Assembly: GCA_030605125.1 (NCBI GenBank)
Contig: JAUWBD010000001.1
Span: forward strand, 1-64,000
Source of the DNA: Verrucomicrobiota bacterium
GTDB lineage: Bacteria; Verrucomicrobiota; Verrucomicrobiia; Opitutales; Opitutaceae
Length of the DNA: 64,000 nt
Direction: 5' to 3'
Under the pieces are notes generated by a model. That model was given only the letters and a program-made list of their open reading frames with translations, was not told the origin of the DNA and did not search any database. Shown piece by piece: positions 43,361 to 51,509 of the stretch (the first letter of the stretch is position 1; each line of letters starts with the position of its first letter). The position numbers and the translations under genes were made by a program.

Positions 43361-44590
43361 TCAGTCCCCGCCCGGAATCCAGAATGTCGTCTGCGCCGTG
43401 AGCGCCTCGGGCTTGCCGTCGGTCTTGAGCACGATCACGTGGGCCGGCGCATCGGGCAGCGGCATGGGCAGGCCGCGCAGGAAAAGCCGCTCCGGCGTCT
43501 GCTCGAACACGATGGGCGCGCCGCTCTCCAGCCAACGCGCCGAGCGCACGCGCGTTTTCAGCTCCGCCCAGCAGAGCTCGGTGCCGACGCCGTGCCGCAG
43601 GTGCAGATACACGTGATTGCCGCGCACGGTCACGCGTCCCCAGTTGTTCCAGCCGAAGGGACTGCGTTCGGATCGCGTGAAGGCATCGCGGTTGCGCCCC
43701 AGCCACGCGCCGGCCTCTCGCAAGATGCGCAGCGATTCCTCGGGGATCGTGCCGTCGGCGCGCGGGCCGACATTGAGCAACAAATTGCCGCCGCCCGCCG
43801 CGGTCTCGCCGAGCATGCGCACGACTTCGCCGGCGTCTTTCCAGCGGCGGTCGCCCGCGTGCCAGCCCCAGTTTTCGTTGAGAGTCATGCAGGCTTCCCA
43901 GAGCACGGTCGGGTCCTTCGGCGCACGGATCGCCTGCTCGCTCACGTGCACGTGCGAGGGCGTGCCGTTGCGCTCGGTGATGAGCAGGTGTGGCTGCAGG
44001 CGGAGCAGCTCCTCGTTCACCTCGCTGCGCTTCAGATCATACGGGATGCAGCCGTCGAACCAAAGGTAGTCGATCTTGCCGTAGTTCGTGAGCAACTCGA
44101 CCAGTTGCGCGCGGTAGTAGGCGATGAAGCGCTCGCGCGCTTCCGGCGAGGCCCAGTCTTTCACGCCCGGCCAGTCGCGAAAAAACGGCCCCGGATAATC
44201 GGGGTGATGCCAGTCGGCCGGCGAGTAGTAGAGGCCGACCTTGAGACCCGCGGCGCGCATCGCCTCGACGTAGGGGCCGACGAGATCGCGCTTCGGGCCG
44301 ATCGCGCCGGCGTGAAAATCGCTCGTCTTGGTCGGCCAGAGAGCGAAGCCGTCGTGGTGCCGCGTGGTGAGCACCGCGTAGCCCATGCCCGCCTCTTTCG
44401 CGAGCGCGGCCCAAGCCGCCGGATCGTAGCGCTCGGCGCGAAAATTCTCCGCATAGAGGCGGGCATACTCCTCCTGCGGGATGCGCTCGCGATTGCGGAC
44501 CCATTCGCCGCGGGCGGCGACCGCGTAGGGACCCCAGTGGATAAACAGGCCGTAGCGGGCATCGTTGAACCAAGCGTGATCGGGATTCAT
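43361..44590 (-). CDS. GH29 alpha-L-fucosidase
   Basis: This is a 409-aa protein from ATG 44590; the longer upstream frame is GC-rich noise. Family 29 motifs are clear: WFNDARYGLFIHWGPYA (7-22), TTRHHDGFALWPTKTSDF (75-92), LYYSPADWHHPDYP (120-133) and the nucleophile Asp179 in YLWFDG. A late GNLLLNVGPRADG closes the barrel. A short C-terminal beta domain follows. The acid/base residue is variable in GH29 and cannot be fixed here. There is no signal peptide, so it should act in the cytoplasm on imported fucosylated oligosaccharides. It is a single gene between the broken PEP-CTERM gene and the 609-aa surface protein. Confidence 0.9.
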   Translation of the reverse strand: MNPDHAWFNDARYGLFIHWGPYAVAARGEWVRNRERIPQEEYARLYAENFRAERYDPAAWAALAKEAGMGYAVLTTRHHDGFALWPTKTSDFHAGAIGPKRDLVGPYVEAMRAAGLKVGLYYSPADWHHPDYPGPFFRDWPGVKDWASPEARERFIAYYRAQLVELLTNYGKIDYLWFDGCIPYDLKRSEVNEELLRLQPHLLITERNGTPSHVHVSEQAIRAPKDPTVLWEACMTLNENWGWHAGDRRWKDAGEVVRMLGETAAGGGNLLLNVGPRADGTIPEESLRILREAGAWLGRNRDAFTRSERSPFGWNNWGRVTVRGNHVYLHLRHGVGTELCWAELKTRVRSARWLESGAPIVFEQTPERLFLRGLPMPLPDAPAHVIVLKTDGKPEALTAQTTFWIPGGD

Positions 44591-44654
44591 CGGAATTAGG
44601 AAGGTGAAGCGGAAAGGTGAGACGCGAGGCTCGGACGCAAAAATGCCGACACGT

Positions 44655-44687
44655 AAAACAGGCGCATGCCTCGCGGCATGCGCCTGT
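44655..44687 (-). terminator. Rho-independent terminator of the 609-aa surface protein gene
   Basis: The minus strand reads ACAGGCGCATGC, loop CGCGAG, GCATGCGCCTGT, then TTTACG. This is a perfect 12-bp stem with a short T-run, 34 bp after the stop at 44721. The stem is symmetric, so it could also protect the fucosidase transcript start region. Confidence 0.7.
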
Positions 44688-44720
44688 GGGAACCGTGGTC
44701 TTCGCGTGTCGCGTGCGAAA

Positions 44721-46550
44721 TCAGGCGCGACGGCGCGAGCGGCGCAGGCCGCAGGCGGCGAGCGCACCAAGGCCGGCGAAAGCGGCGAAGGCGGAGGGCT
44801 CGGGGATGACGCCCACGCTCAGGTAGAGCGCGTCACCACTGATCGAGAAGCTGCCCTGCATGCCGCTCGCAAGGTTGAGCGCAGTGAAGTCGCCGGCGTT
44901 GAAGCCGGTGCTGCCGGTCCAGTTGACGAGTTGATACACCCCCTGCTGGCCGCCTCCCTGGAAATCGAAGGCGAAGCCGGAACCGGTGCCCTTGACGAAG
45001 TTGCCCGAGATGCTGAGGCGATCGCTGGCGCCGGGATTGGCGAGGTCGAAGCCGGCGGTGCCGAGGTCGAATTTCCACGCGTTGTTGGTGTTGAAGTTCC
45101 AGGTGACGTGGTTGGCGATCGTAAGGGTGCCGATGCTGCCGCCGTTGACCGCGCTCGGGGCGATCATGCCGCCGACCGTGGTGGCGCCCGCGATGCGGCC
45201 TCCGCCGCCGAGCGTGGCGCCGGCGTCCACCGTGACCGCGCCGACGCCGGTGCCGGAGGTGTTGGCGGCGGTGTTGTTGACCAGCAGGGTGCCGGCCTTC
45301 ACCTGGAAGCCGCCGTCGCCGGCATCGGCGCCCGTGATACCGTTGACGGCGGCGAGATTCACGACGCCCTGGCCGGTCTTCTCGAAGCGCATGAAGCTTA
45401 CGCCCGACATCGCGCCGGTGAAATTCACCCTGCCGCCCTCGACGGCGGAGAAGCGGTAGGTCTGGGTGGTCGCGACCGTTCCGGTGCCCTGCGCGTTGCT
45501 GAAGGCGATACTGCCGCTGTAGGTGGACTCGTGCGCCGTCGAGCCGCCGATTTCGCGCGTGACGTTGCTCTGATTGGTCACGCTGGTGGACGACTGCGTG
45601 ACGATGTTGTTGGCGATGGTGCGCGCGCCGCTGGTGAGAACCGCCGCGTAGGTGTCGTTGCCGCCGCCCGAGGAAAGCTCCAGGCGTCCGCCGCCGAGCG
45701 CGTTGTTGTGACCCACGATGAGGGTGCCTCGGACCAAATTGGCGGAGGTGGTGCCGAAGTTGATCGCGGAGTTGTCGCCGTTGACCTCGTAAATGCCGAA
45801 CATGTTGGAGGCGCCATTTCCGAAGCGCATCACCACGTTGGTGGTGGCGCTTGCGCCGCCGCCGACAGTGAGCGTGCCCACCAGATGATTGCCGTTGATG
45901 ACAATTCGATTGGGGGACGATTCGGTGCCGCCCGTGCTGTATTCCATTCGGAGGGTGCGGGCGCCAGCCGAGGTGAGCGTGTCGCTGGAGAAAGCGGTGA
46001 TGTTACCGTTCAGGGTGAGCGTGCGACCGCCGCCGGTTTGGGTATCGCGCACAATGTGACGCTCAAGGCCCGTGGCCGAGGCGCTGCCACCGAAATCTAC
46101 GCGGAGATTATTCGAAATGATGGTGGCTCCGGTGAAGGCGGAGGTCATTTCGATCGCGTTCGTGGTCGGCCGAGCCGTGATGACGCCGGTTCCGCTCAAG
46201 GAATAACCCGCTGCGGCAAAGCGCAGGCTCAGTAGCGTGATATCCGTCGTCACGTTGACCGGCCCCGTGGACTTGCCGTTCGTCGGAGCCGTGAAGTTGG
46301 CGTTGTTGTTGGTGTCGTTTACCCACGCCTGCTGGGAACCGGCACCAATCCGCCAATTCAGCGAGGTGGTGTCCCAATCGCCCGAACCACCCACACCGTC
46401 GGGATCAGACGTGCGCCAAACCAGATTGGTCTGCGCGGAGGCAAAAGGAGCCCCTACGAGGAGCAGCAAAGCACCGGCCGCGAGGGCCTGACGCTGAACG
46501 CGGCTGGAACGAAGGCCGCGCGAGGACTTGGTAGCGAGGGGTAATTTCAT
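44721..46550 (-). CDS. PEP-CTERM autotransporter-type beta-strand-repeat surface protein
   Basis: This is a 609-aa protein with a signal peptide (cleavage near ASA-QT, residue ~39). It has long runs of Gly/Asn/Thr-rich short strands typical of autotransporter-associated beta-strand repeats: GRLELSSGGGND, GVVNLAAVNGITG, KAGTLLVNNTAANTSGTGVGAVTVDAGATLGGGG. This is the classic pattern of a passenger-like beta helix. The C-terminus VIPEPSAFAAFAGLGALAACGLRRSRRRA is a PEP-CTERM signal. It is probably displayed on the surface and may bind glycan. A terminator follows. A decayed copy of its 5' end is at 47804-47932. Confidence 0.85.
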   Translation of the reverse strand: MKLPLATKSSRGLRSSRVQRQALAAGALLLLVGAPFASAQTNLVWRTSDPDGVGGSGDWDTTSLNWRIGAGSQQAWVNDTNNNANFTAPTNGKSTGPVNVTTDITLLSLRFAAAGYSLSGTGVITARPTTNAIEMTSAFTGATIISNNLRVDFGGSASATGLERHIVRDTQTGGGRTLTLNGNITAFSSDTLTSAGARTLRMEYSTGGTESSPNRIVINGNHLVGTLTVGGGASATTNVVMRFGNGASNMFGIYEVNGDNSAINFGTTSANLVRGTLIVGHNNALGGGRLELSSGGGNDTYAAVLTSGARTIANNIVTQSSTSVTNQSNVTREIGGSTAHESTYSGSIAFSNAQGTGTVATTQTYRFSAVEGGRVNFTGAMSGVSFMRFEKTGQGVVNLAAVNGITGADAGDGGFQVKAGTLLVNNTAANTSGTGVGAVTVDAGATLGGGGRIAGATTVGGMIAPSAVNGGSIGTLTIANHVTWNFNTNNAWKFDLGTAGFDLANPGASDRLSISGNFVKGTGSGFAFDFQGGGQQGVYQLVNWTGSTGFNAGDFTALNLASGMQGSFSISGDALYLSVGVIPEPSAFAAFAGLGALAACGLRRSRRRA

Positions 46551-46585
46551 GTTGAGCGTGAGGTTACGAGTGTTAGCAAACGTAA

Positions 46586-46600
46586 ATTGGTTATATTTCC
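46586..46600 (-). promoter_or_regulatory. Candidate regulatory site upstream of the 609-aa gene
   Basis: ATTGGTTATATTTCC, 35 bp upstream of the ATG at 46550, matches 14 of 15 bases at 6151-6165. A second AT-rich block, TTGGAAATAATAGGC, begins at 46620 and resembles the site upstream of locus A. Confidence 0.4.
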
Positions 46601-46672
46601 CTATGTAGTCAATGGCTTTTTGGAAATAATAGGCACATAATTGGCTTTAACGCTGTTTTTCTCCGGCTTGGT

Positions 46673-47698
46673 TCAGCGACTAGCCGAGCCAACCGAGCTC
46701 AAGATTGTAACCTGATAGTCAAACAGGCCCGGGCTGTATTCGAGGTGGCGGAACTGCGCGCTCTGCCCCGGCCCGAGGCCGAGCACCGTAAAGTCGTGCG
46801 CGGGCTTGCCCACGTTCCGGAAAAGCGTGTGCCAAGTGCCGGGCGTGTAGCCGCGCAGGAGGTTGAGCTTCAGTTGCGCCCCCCGCTCCACCGTGAGCCA
46901 ATTTTGCTGAAAAGCGTCGGTGCTGCCATTGCCGGTGGCCCACAGGTGGTCGATGCGGTCGCCACCGGGACCGATGTCCATCTCCAGCGTCGCACCGCGG
47001 CGAACAGTGAGCGAACCTTGGCGGGCAGGCGCGTCGGCAGAGATAAAGTGGACCGCGCGCCCCACCCCTTGGCTGAAGGCCCAAGTGCCCTGCGATACGG
47101 TGATCGCGAGGGTGTTGCTGGCGTTTTCTTCGGTGGCGCGTCCGATGCTCGAGCCGAGGTAGTCCACCGTGCCGGCGCCCAGCTTCTCGAGGTGGCGTTT
47201 GGGACCCGACGCAGCGCCGAGGTTCGCGTCCACCTGGAAGATCTTGCCGTCGCCGATAATCCATTGCGTAGGAGCGTCGATACGGGATCCCGTCTGCATC
47301 CGGAGCGTGTGGGGCGCGGTGGTGCGGATGGCGACCCGCTGATACGTCCCTCCAGGCTGAAGGGTCACCGTGTTCAGGTAGGAGAGATTGATCGCTGCAA
47401 AAGTGAGATCGGCGCGGGCGGCCGAGGTCACCTTAAGGTCATGGATATACATCGTGTTTCGCGGCTCCTTGCCCCGAAGCACCACGGTCAGCGCGTTTCG
47501 CCCGAAATCACCAAAAACCACCGTGTCCCCCGCCGGATCGCTCGGATTTGGAACCGCGCTCGGACTCCAGTTTCCCGGATTGTTCCAATCGCCGTCGGAG
47601 GCCGTCCCGACCCAATGAAACTCCGCCGCAAAGAGGCCGACGGCGCCGAAGAAACAGACCAAGCTGCCGCAATAGGGGAAGAAACGGTGTTTGCTCAT
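46673..47698 (-). CDS. Secreted protein with autotransporter-like strand repeats, no PEP-CTERM
   Basis: This is a 341-aa protein from ATG 47698 with a signal peptide (GSLVCFFGAVGLFAAEF, cleavage near residue 25). The start of the mature protein, FHWVGTASDGDWNNPGNWSP, is the N-terminal pattern of beta-strand-repeat surface proteins. The body continues with strands such as GTWAFSQGVG and GSLTVRRGATLEMDIG. It ends without the PEP motif, helix and basic tail seen in its neighbours, so it is either freely secreted or lacks a lost anchor. It lies 122 bp upstream of, and on the same strand as, the 609-aa gene. No enzymatic function is visible. Confidence 0.7.
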   Translation of the reverse strand: MSKHRFFPYCGSLVCFFGAVGLFAAEFHWVGTASDGDWNNPGNWSPSAVPNPSDPAGDTVVFGDFGRNALTVVLRGKEPRNTMYIHDLKVTSAARADLTFAAINLSYLNTVTLQPGGTYQRVAIRTTAPHTLRMQTGSRIDAPTQWIIGDGKIFQVDANLGAASGPKRHLEKLGAGTVDYLGSSIGRATEENASNTLAITVSQGTWAFSQGVGRAVHFISADAPARQGSLTVRRGATLEMDIGPGGDRIDHLWATGNGSTDAFQQNWLTVERGAQLKLNLLRGYTPGTWHTLFRNVGKPAHDFTVLGLGPGQSAQFRHLEYSPGLFDYQVTILSSVGSASR

Positions 47699-47803
47699 CT
47701 GGGGTAGGGTAATGCAGCAAGGGTAGCGCGAAGATCTCGCCGGATTCAATATTTCTTTTGTTCCACGAGCAAATACTAACCATATTCAAGCGCCTTTAGG
47801 TGG

Positions 47804-47932
47804 CTACGTCTGCGGAGGCAGCATGGGCTGCGACCAAGGGGCAGCGGAAAAGCCGTCTGCGAAGGCCCCTATTGCTCGGAGCGGCTCGCAGAAGCCGCCG
47901 CGTGAGGATTCGGTAACGAGGGGTAATGTCAT
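47804..47932 (-). pseudogene. Relic of the 5' end of a PEP-CTERM beta-strand-repeat gene
   Basis: On the minus strand from 47932, ATGACATTACCCCTCGTTAC and the following ~40 bases align with the start of the 609-aa gene (ATGAAATTACCCCTCGCTAC; MTLPLVTESSRGG against MKLPLATKSSRGL). Similarity fades before the signal-peptide cleavage region, and the frame ends soon after. Upstream, TTGCCTTTATTACC (47970-47983) resembles the AT-rich sites before the intact gene. I read this as a decayed duplicate, not a working small gene, although a 42-residue peptide is formally encoded. Confidence 0.6.
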
Positions 47933-48027
47933 GAAAAACGCGAGCTTAGGAGCGTAGGCTGCTTTAAAATTGCCTTTATTACCTTCAGTGCCGATGGCGT
48001 TCAAGAAATAGTGCACTACCTCCCCCT

Positions 48028-48987
48028 ATGATCCGCGTCGGACTCCACGGGCTCAATGGCCACCAGATTCACCGAAATCTCGACGCCCACCCCCGCGCCA
48101 AGCTTGTCGCGGTCGCCGACATCCCGCGCGACCAGCTTTCCCGCGAGCATGCCGCCGACGCTGCGCTGCGCGTCCACCCCAGTTTCGATGCGCTCATCGC
48201 CGATCCGGAGGTGGACTTCGTCTCCCTGTGCTCGCCCCGCCGCGCCGACCAGGCCGCCCTCGCCATCCGCTCTCTTCGCGCCGGCAAACACGTGCTCGCC
48301 GAGAAACCCTGCGCGCTCACCGAAGACGAGCTCGACGCCATCATCACCGCCGCCCGCGAGTCCGGACGTATTTTCCACGAAATGGCCGGCAGCGGCTTCG
48401 GGCAGCCCTACCTCGCCATGCGCGACATCGTGCGCTCGGGAGTGCTCGGCGAGATCATCCAGGTCATCTCCGAAAAGTCCTACCCCTACGCCGACTGGCG
48501 CCCACAGGACGAGAGGCTCGACGGCGGCGTCATCCTCCAAAACGCCATCCACGCTCTCCGCTTCGTCGAACACGTCGCCGGCCTTCGCATCGCCTCCGTG
48601 TGCGCCGCCGAGACCACCCTGGGCAACCCGGTCGCCGGCGGCGGACTCCGCATGGCCTCGGCGCTGTTGCTCACCCTGCACAACGGCGGGCTCGCCTCGA
48701 TCACCGCGAACTACCTCAACCCGCCCGGCACCGGCGTCTGGGGCGACGAGTCCCTGAAAATCCTCGGTTCGCGCGGCTTCGTCGAATCCACCGCCGGAGG
48801 CAAACACACCCGGCTCGTCGTCGGCGACCAAGACCATGGCCCGCTCGACACCACCGCGCCGCGTATCGACTGGTTGAATACCTTCTTCGCGGAGATCACG
48901 GGCGGCGGGAAGTTTCCCGTGACACTCGAAGAGGAACTCTCCCCCACCCGTTGGGCCCTGCGCGCCAAGGCGGGCATCGCTCGCTAG
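48028..48987 (+). CDS. Gfo/Idh/MocA-family NAD(P)-dependent oxidoreductase
   Basis: This is a 319-aa protein. The Rossmann start IRVGLHGLNGHQIHRNL has the modified glycine pattern of this family, followed by VAVADI and the conserved EKPCAL segment (GKHVLAEKP, ~87-95), where the Lys helps catalysis. A C-terminal alpha/beta domain carries GGVILQNAIHALRFVEHVAG, with an Asn/His pair where the family has its catalytic His. Such enzymes oxidise or reduce sugars and inositols, or act in NAD-dependent glycoside opening. It is first of two adjacent family members (55-bp gap). Cytoplasmic. Confidence 0.82.
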   Translation: MIRVGLHGLNGHQIHRNLDAHPRAKLVAVADIPRDQLSREHAADAALRVHPSFDALIADPEVDFVSLCSPRRADQAALAIRSLRAGKHVLAEKPCALTEDELDAIITAARESGRIFHEMAGSGFGQPYLAMRDIVRSGVLGEIIQVISEKSYPYADWRPQDERLDGGVILQNAIHALRFVEHVAGLRIASVCAAETTLGNPVAGGGLRMASALLLTLHNGGLASITANYLNPPGTGVWGDESLKILGSRGFVESTAGGKHTRLVVGDQDHGPLDTTAPRIDWLNTFFAEITGGGKFPVTLEEELSPTRWALRAKAGIAR

Positions 48988-49042
48988 AGCGGGCGTGGAT
49001 CCGAACGCGCATCCCCCTCCTCCACCCTCTCTTTCCATACCC

Positions 49043-50065
49043 ATGCACACTCCCGCCCCGGTTCCCATCGGCATTGTCGGCCTCAACTTCGGCCGCCAAA
49101 TCCTCGACCAACTCCTCCGCGACACCGTCCGGCCGCACCTCCGTCTGGCCGCCGTCTGCGATATCGACGCCCCCAAGGCCGCCGACTACGCCGCCCGCCA
49201 TGGCGTCAAGGCCTTCAGCTCGATCGACGACCTGATCGCCGATCCCGACATCGCCGCCGTGGGTCTCTTCACCGGCCCGGTCGGCCGCGCCGCGCTGATT
49301 CGCCAGATCATCCGCGCCGGCAAACATGTCGTCACCACCAAGCCCTTCGAAACCGATCCCGACGCCGCCCTCGACGTCCTTCGCGAGGCCCGCGCTCTAG
49401 GCCGCGTCGTGCACCTCAACTCTCCCGGCCCCGTTCCCCCGGACGACGTCGCCAAGATCCTGTCGTGGATTTCCGAATACAAACTCGGCGCCCCCATCGG
49501 CGCCCGGGCCGACGTCTGGGCGGGCTACCGCGAGCGGGCCGACGGCACCTGGTATGATGACCCGCAAAAGTGCCCCGTCGCCCCCATCTTCCGCCTCGGC
49601 ATCTACCTGATCAACGACCTCATCCGGATCTTCGGCCCCGTCCGTGAGACCCACGTCTTCCAATCGCGCCTCTTCACCGGCCGCCCCACCGCCGACAACG
49701 GCCAGCTCTCCCTCCTCTTCGAAAACGGCGCCCTCGGCAACGTCTTCGCCTCCTTCTGCGTCAACGACGGCGACCACTACCGCGACACCCTCGTCCTCAA
49801 TTTCGAGCGCGGCACCATCTACCGCAACGCCGGCCCCGACCGCGTCGGCAATCACAGGGAGCTTGCCCTCGTCATGAGCCGCTCCGAGCGGCGCGAAGTC
49901 GTCGCCCGCGAGATCGTCAAGGGCGCGAGCGGCGCCTACCACTGGGAGGCCTTCGCCCGCGCCGTGCGCGGCGAACCCCTCGCCGACGAGACCACGCCCG
50001 AGCAAATCGTGGCCGGCTTGCGCGTCATCCAGGCCATGGCCCGCACCGCCAACCGCCTCGACTGA
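49043..50065 (+). CDS. Gfo/Idh/MocA-family oxidoreductase
   Basis: This is a 340-aa protein from ATG 49043; upstream codons are a Pro/His-rich non-coding lead. The N-terminal Rossmann motif is PIGIVGLNFGRQ, followed by AAVCDID. GKHVVTTKPFETD replaces the family EKP with TKP, keeping the Lys. The C-terminal domain has KCPVAPIFRLGIYLINDLIRIFG, which aligns with the catalytic helix but lacks the obvious His of many members. The pair with the preceding gene may act on successive steps for one sugar. Downstream is the repeat-bearing intergenic region and a convergent regulator gene. Confidence 0.8.
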   Translation: MHTPAPVPIGIVGLNFGRQILDQLLRDTVRPHLRLAAVCDIDAPKAADYAARHGVKAFSSIDDLIADPDIAAVGLFTGPVGRAALIRQIIRAGKHVVTTKPFETDPDAALDVLREARALGRVVHLNSPGPVPPDDVAKILSWISEYKLGAPIGARADVWAGYRERADGTWYDDPQKCPVAPIFRLGIYLINDLIRIFGPVRETHVFQSRLFTGRPTADNGQLSLLFENGALGNVFASFCVNDGDHYRDTLVLNFERGTIYRNAGPDRVGNHRELALVMSRSERREVVAREIVKGASGAYHWEAFARAVRGEPLADETTPEQIVAGLRVIQAMARTANRLD

Positions 50066-50091
50066 TACCAGCAGCTAAAAAGATTCAGACT

Positions 50092-50122
50092 TTAGCCACA
50101 GATTACACGGATGGACACAGAT
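50092..50122 (+). repeat. Degenerate intergenic repeat, copy 1
   Basis: This 31-bp unit begins TTAGCCACAGATTACACGGA and ends GGACACAGAT. It is of the CAC(A/G)GAT-rich type scattered in many Verrucomicrobiota and related genomes. A diverged direct copy is at 50140-50170, and an inverted one is at 50197-50222. Confidence 0.6.
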
Positions 50123-50139
50123 GGGGCAAAGGCAGGACC

Positions 50140-50170
50140 TTAACCGCGGATCACGCGGATGGGCGCGGAT
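50140..50170 (+). repeat. Degenerate intergenic repeat, copy 2
   Basis: This 31-bp unit begins TTAACCGCGGATCACGCGGA and ends GGGCGCGGAT. It is a direct, GC-shifted copy of 50092-50122: nearly all differences are A-to-G transitions in the same register. Confidence 0.6.
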
Positions 50171-50196
50171 AATGACTGGGGATCATCCTGCTTCTT

Positions 50197-50222
50197 ATCC
50201 GTGATATCTGTGCGATTTGTGG
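50197..50222 (-). repeat. Degenerate intergenic repeat, inverted copy 3
   Basis: The minus strand reads CCACAAATCGCACAGATATC then ACGGAT, aligning with the CCACAGATTACACGGAT part of copies 1 and 2. The inverted third copy lets the RNA fold into a long weak hairpin between the convergent genes. Confidence 0.5.
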
Positions 50223-50260
50223 TCGAAATTCAGGTTTCCTAGTTCAGGGGACAACTGGGT

Positions 50261-51397
50261 TCACAGCAGCTCGGCGCTGGCTTGGAACGACACCTGGGGC
50301 AGATACCGCGCCTCAAAGGTATGCAGGATGCCGGGGCTGGCGTTGAGCGTTTCGCTGAGATCGGCGGCGATGCGCGTGGCGATGTCGGTGGCGGAGAAGC
50401 GCACGATGTCGATCCGGGCGTCACGATGATGGAAATACGGGATGCGGATCGGTCCGCGGCAAAAGCCGACGCGGCAGGTCTTGATGAGTTGCTCGATGAT
50501 CACCGGCTCCTCGTTGCAGATCGCGTCGGCGCCCTCCTGGTCGATAAAGGCGACCGCGCACTCTCCCGGCCTGAAGCGCCGGGCGGCGGCGAGCAGCGTG
50601 GCGGCGTGGCCCTCCTCGATGTGCACCTCCATGCCGGCGGCGATCAGGGTATTCGCGATCTGGTTCTTCGCGCGCTTTGAGGGCAGATAGACCGGCGAGG
50701 GCATGATGACGTGGCGAATGCCCGCATCCACCCACGCGGCCGCCATGGTGCGGTAGGCGACGTGCCAATCCTGCAAATAGCTCGGCAGGGCGATGTGCAG
50801 CTGGCTGTCACTCGGCTGGACGAGCACTTGCCGCACGCCGTGGTCCTGCAGCGCGCGCAGCACCTCGATGGCGTGCGGGTGCGGCGTGTGCCAGAGGACG
50901 TAGTCGAGGTTGTGCTCGATCAGGCGCTGGGCGAAGTCGGGGCTCGCCACCTCTTCGCCGCGGAAAAAAATCAGATCGGCGACGAAACCCTGCTGGCGCA
51001 GGCGATCCTCCAATTCGATGTGCAGGATGCGCGAATAAGGGGCCACGACCATGGCGTGCAACCAGACCGGGATGCCCACGACCGCCCGCACCACTTTCCG
51101 CGGGGAGAGGTTCTTGCCGACGAGCAAGGTCTGCGAACTGCGACGGCGATTGAGGATGCCCTCATGCTCAAGCGCCTCATAGGCGAGCGCCACGGTCCGA
51201 AGCGGCACCTGAAAACGCTCCACGATATCGCGCATCGAGTAGAATGGACGCGGATCGCTCGTCTGCAGCCGCAGGGCGACCTCCCGCAAGTGCCGCGTAA
51301 GGGCGAATTGCTTGCTCAGCTGTTTGTCAAAGCCCGCGAAACCAACGGTCAACAAGTCCGCCGGGGGCAGGTCGCGGAGGATGGGTTTACGTGCCAT
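50261..51397 (-). CDS. Transcriptional regulator, GntR-type HTH with LacI-like sensor domain
   Basis: This is a 378-aa protein from ATG 51397; the longer frame was rejected because it extends through non-coding sequence. Residues ~28-95 hold a winged helix-turn-helix (REVALRLQTSDPRPFYSMRDI, VPLRTVALAYEALEHEGIL) of GntR type, with a shorter wing than the other two regulators. Residues ~105-375 look like a LacI/PBP-type effector domain (VAPYSRILHIELEDRLRQQGF, YVLWHTPHPHAIEVLRAL, VRQVLVQPSD). It is more diverged from the regulators at 6245 and 30391 than those are from each other. It lies 112 bp downstream of the SGNH gene on the same strand and may control it and the divergent 1354-aa gene. Confidence 0.75.
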   Translation of the reverse strand: MARKPILRDLPPADLLTVGFAGFDKQLSKQFALTRHLREVALRLQTSDPRPFYSMRDIVERFQVPLRTVALAYEALEHEGILNRRRSSQTLLVGKNLSPRKVVRAVVGIPVWLHAMVVAPYSRILHIELEDRLRQQGFVADLIFFRGEEVASPDFAQRLIEHNLDYVLWHTPHPHAIEVLRALQDHGVRQVLVQPSDSQLHIALPSYLQDWHVAYRTMAAAWVDAGIRHVIMPSPVYLPSKRAKNQIANTLIAAGMEVHIEEGHAATLLAAARRFRPGECAVAFIDQEGADAICNEEPVIIEQLIKTCRVGFCRGPIRIPYFHHRDARIDIVRFSATDIATRIAADLSETLNASPGILHTFEARYLPQVSFQASAELL

Positions 51398-51509
51398 GAG
51401 GGTGAAACCGGGGTGAAAGAGTGAAGGCCCGTGCTCTTCCGACGAGACCAGGCGGGGAAGCGAAAGAGGTTCAACCGATACTCGCTTCGCTTGTCGATAC
51501 AGGGCCACC

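Noticed and set aside
50092-50222. CRISPR array
   Set aside because: There are only three diverged copies, one of them inverted, with unequal spacing and no cas genes.
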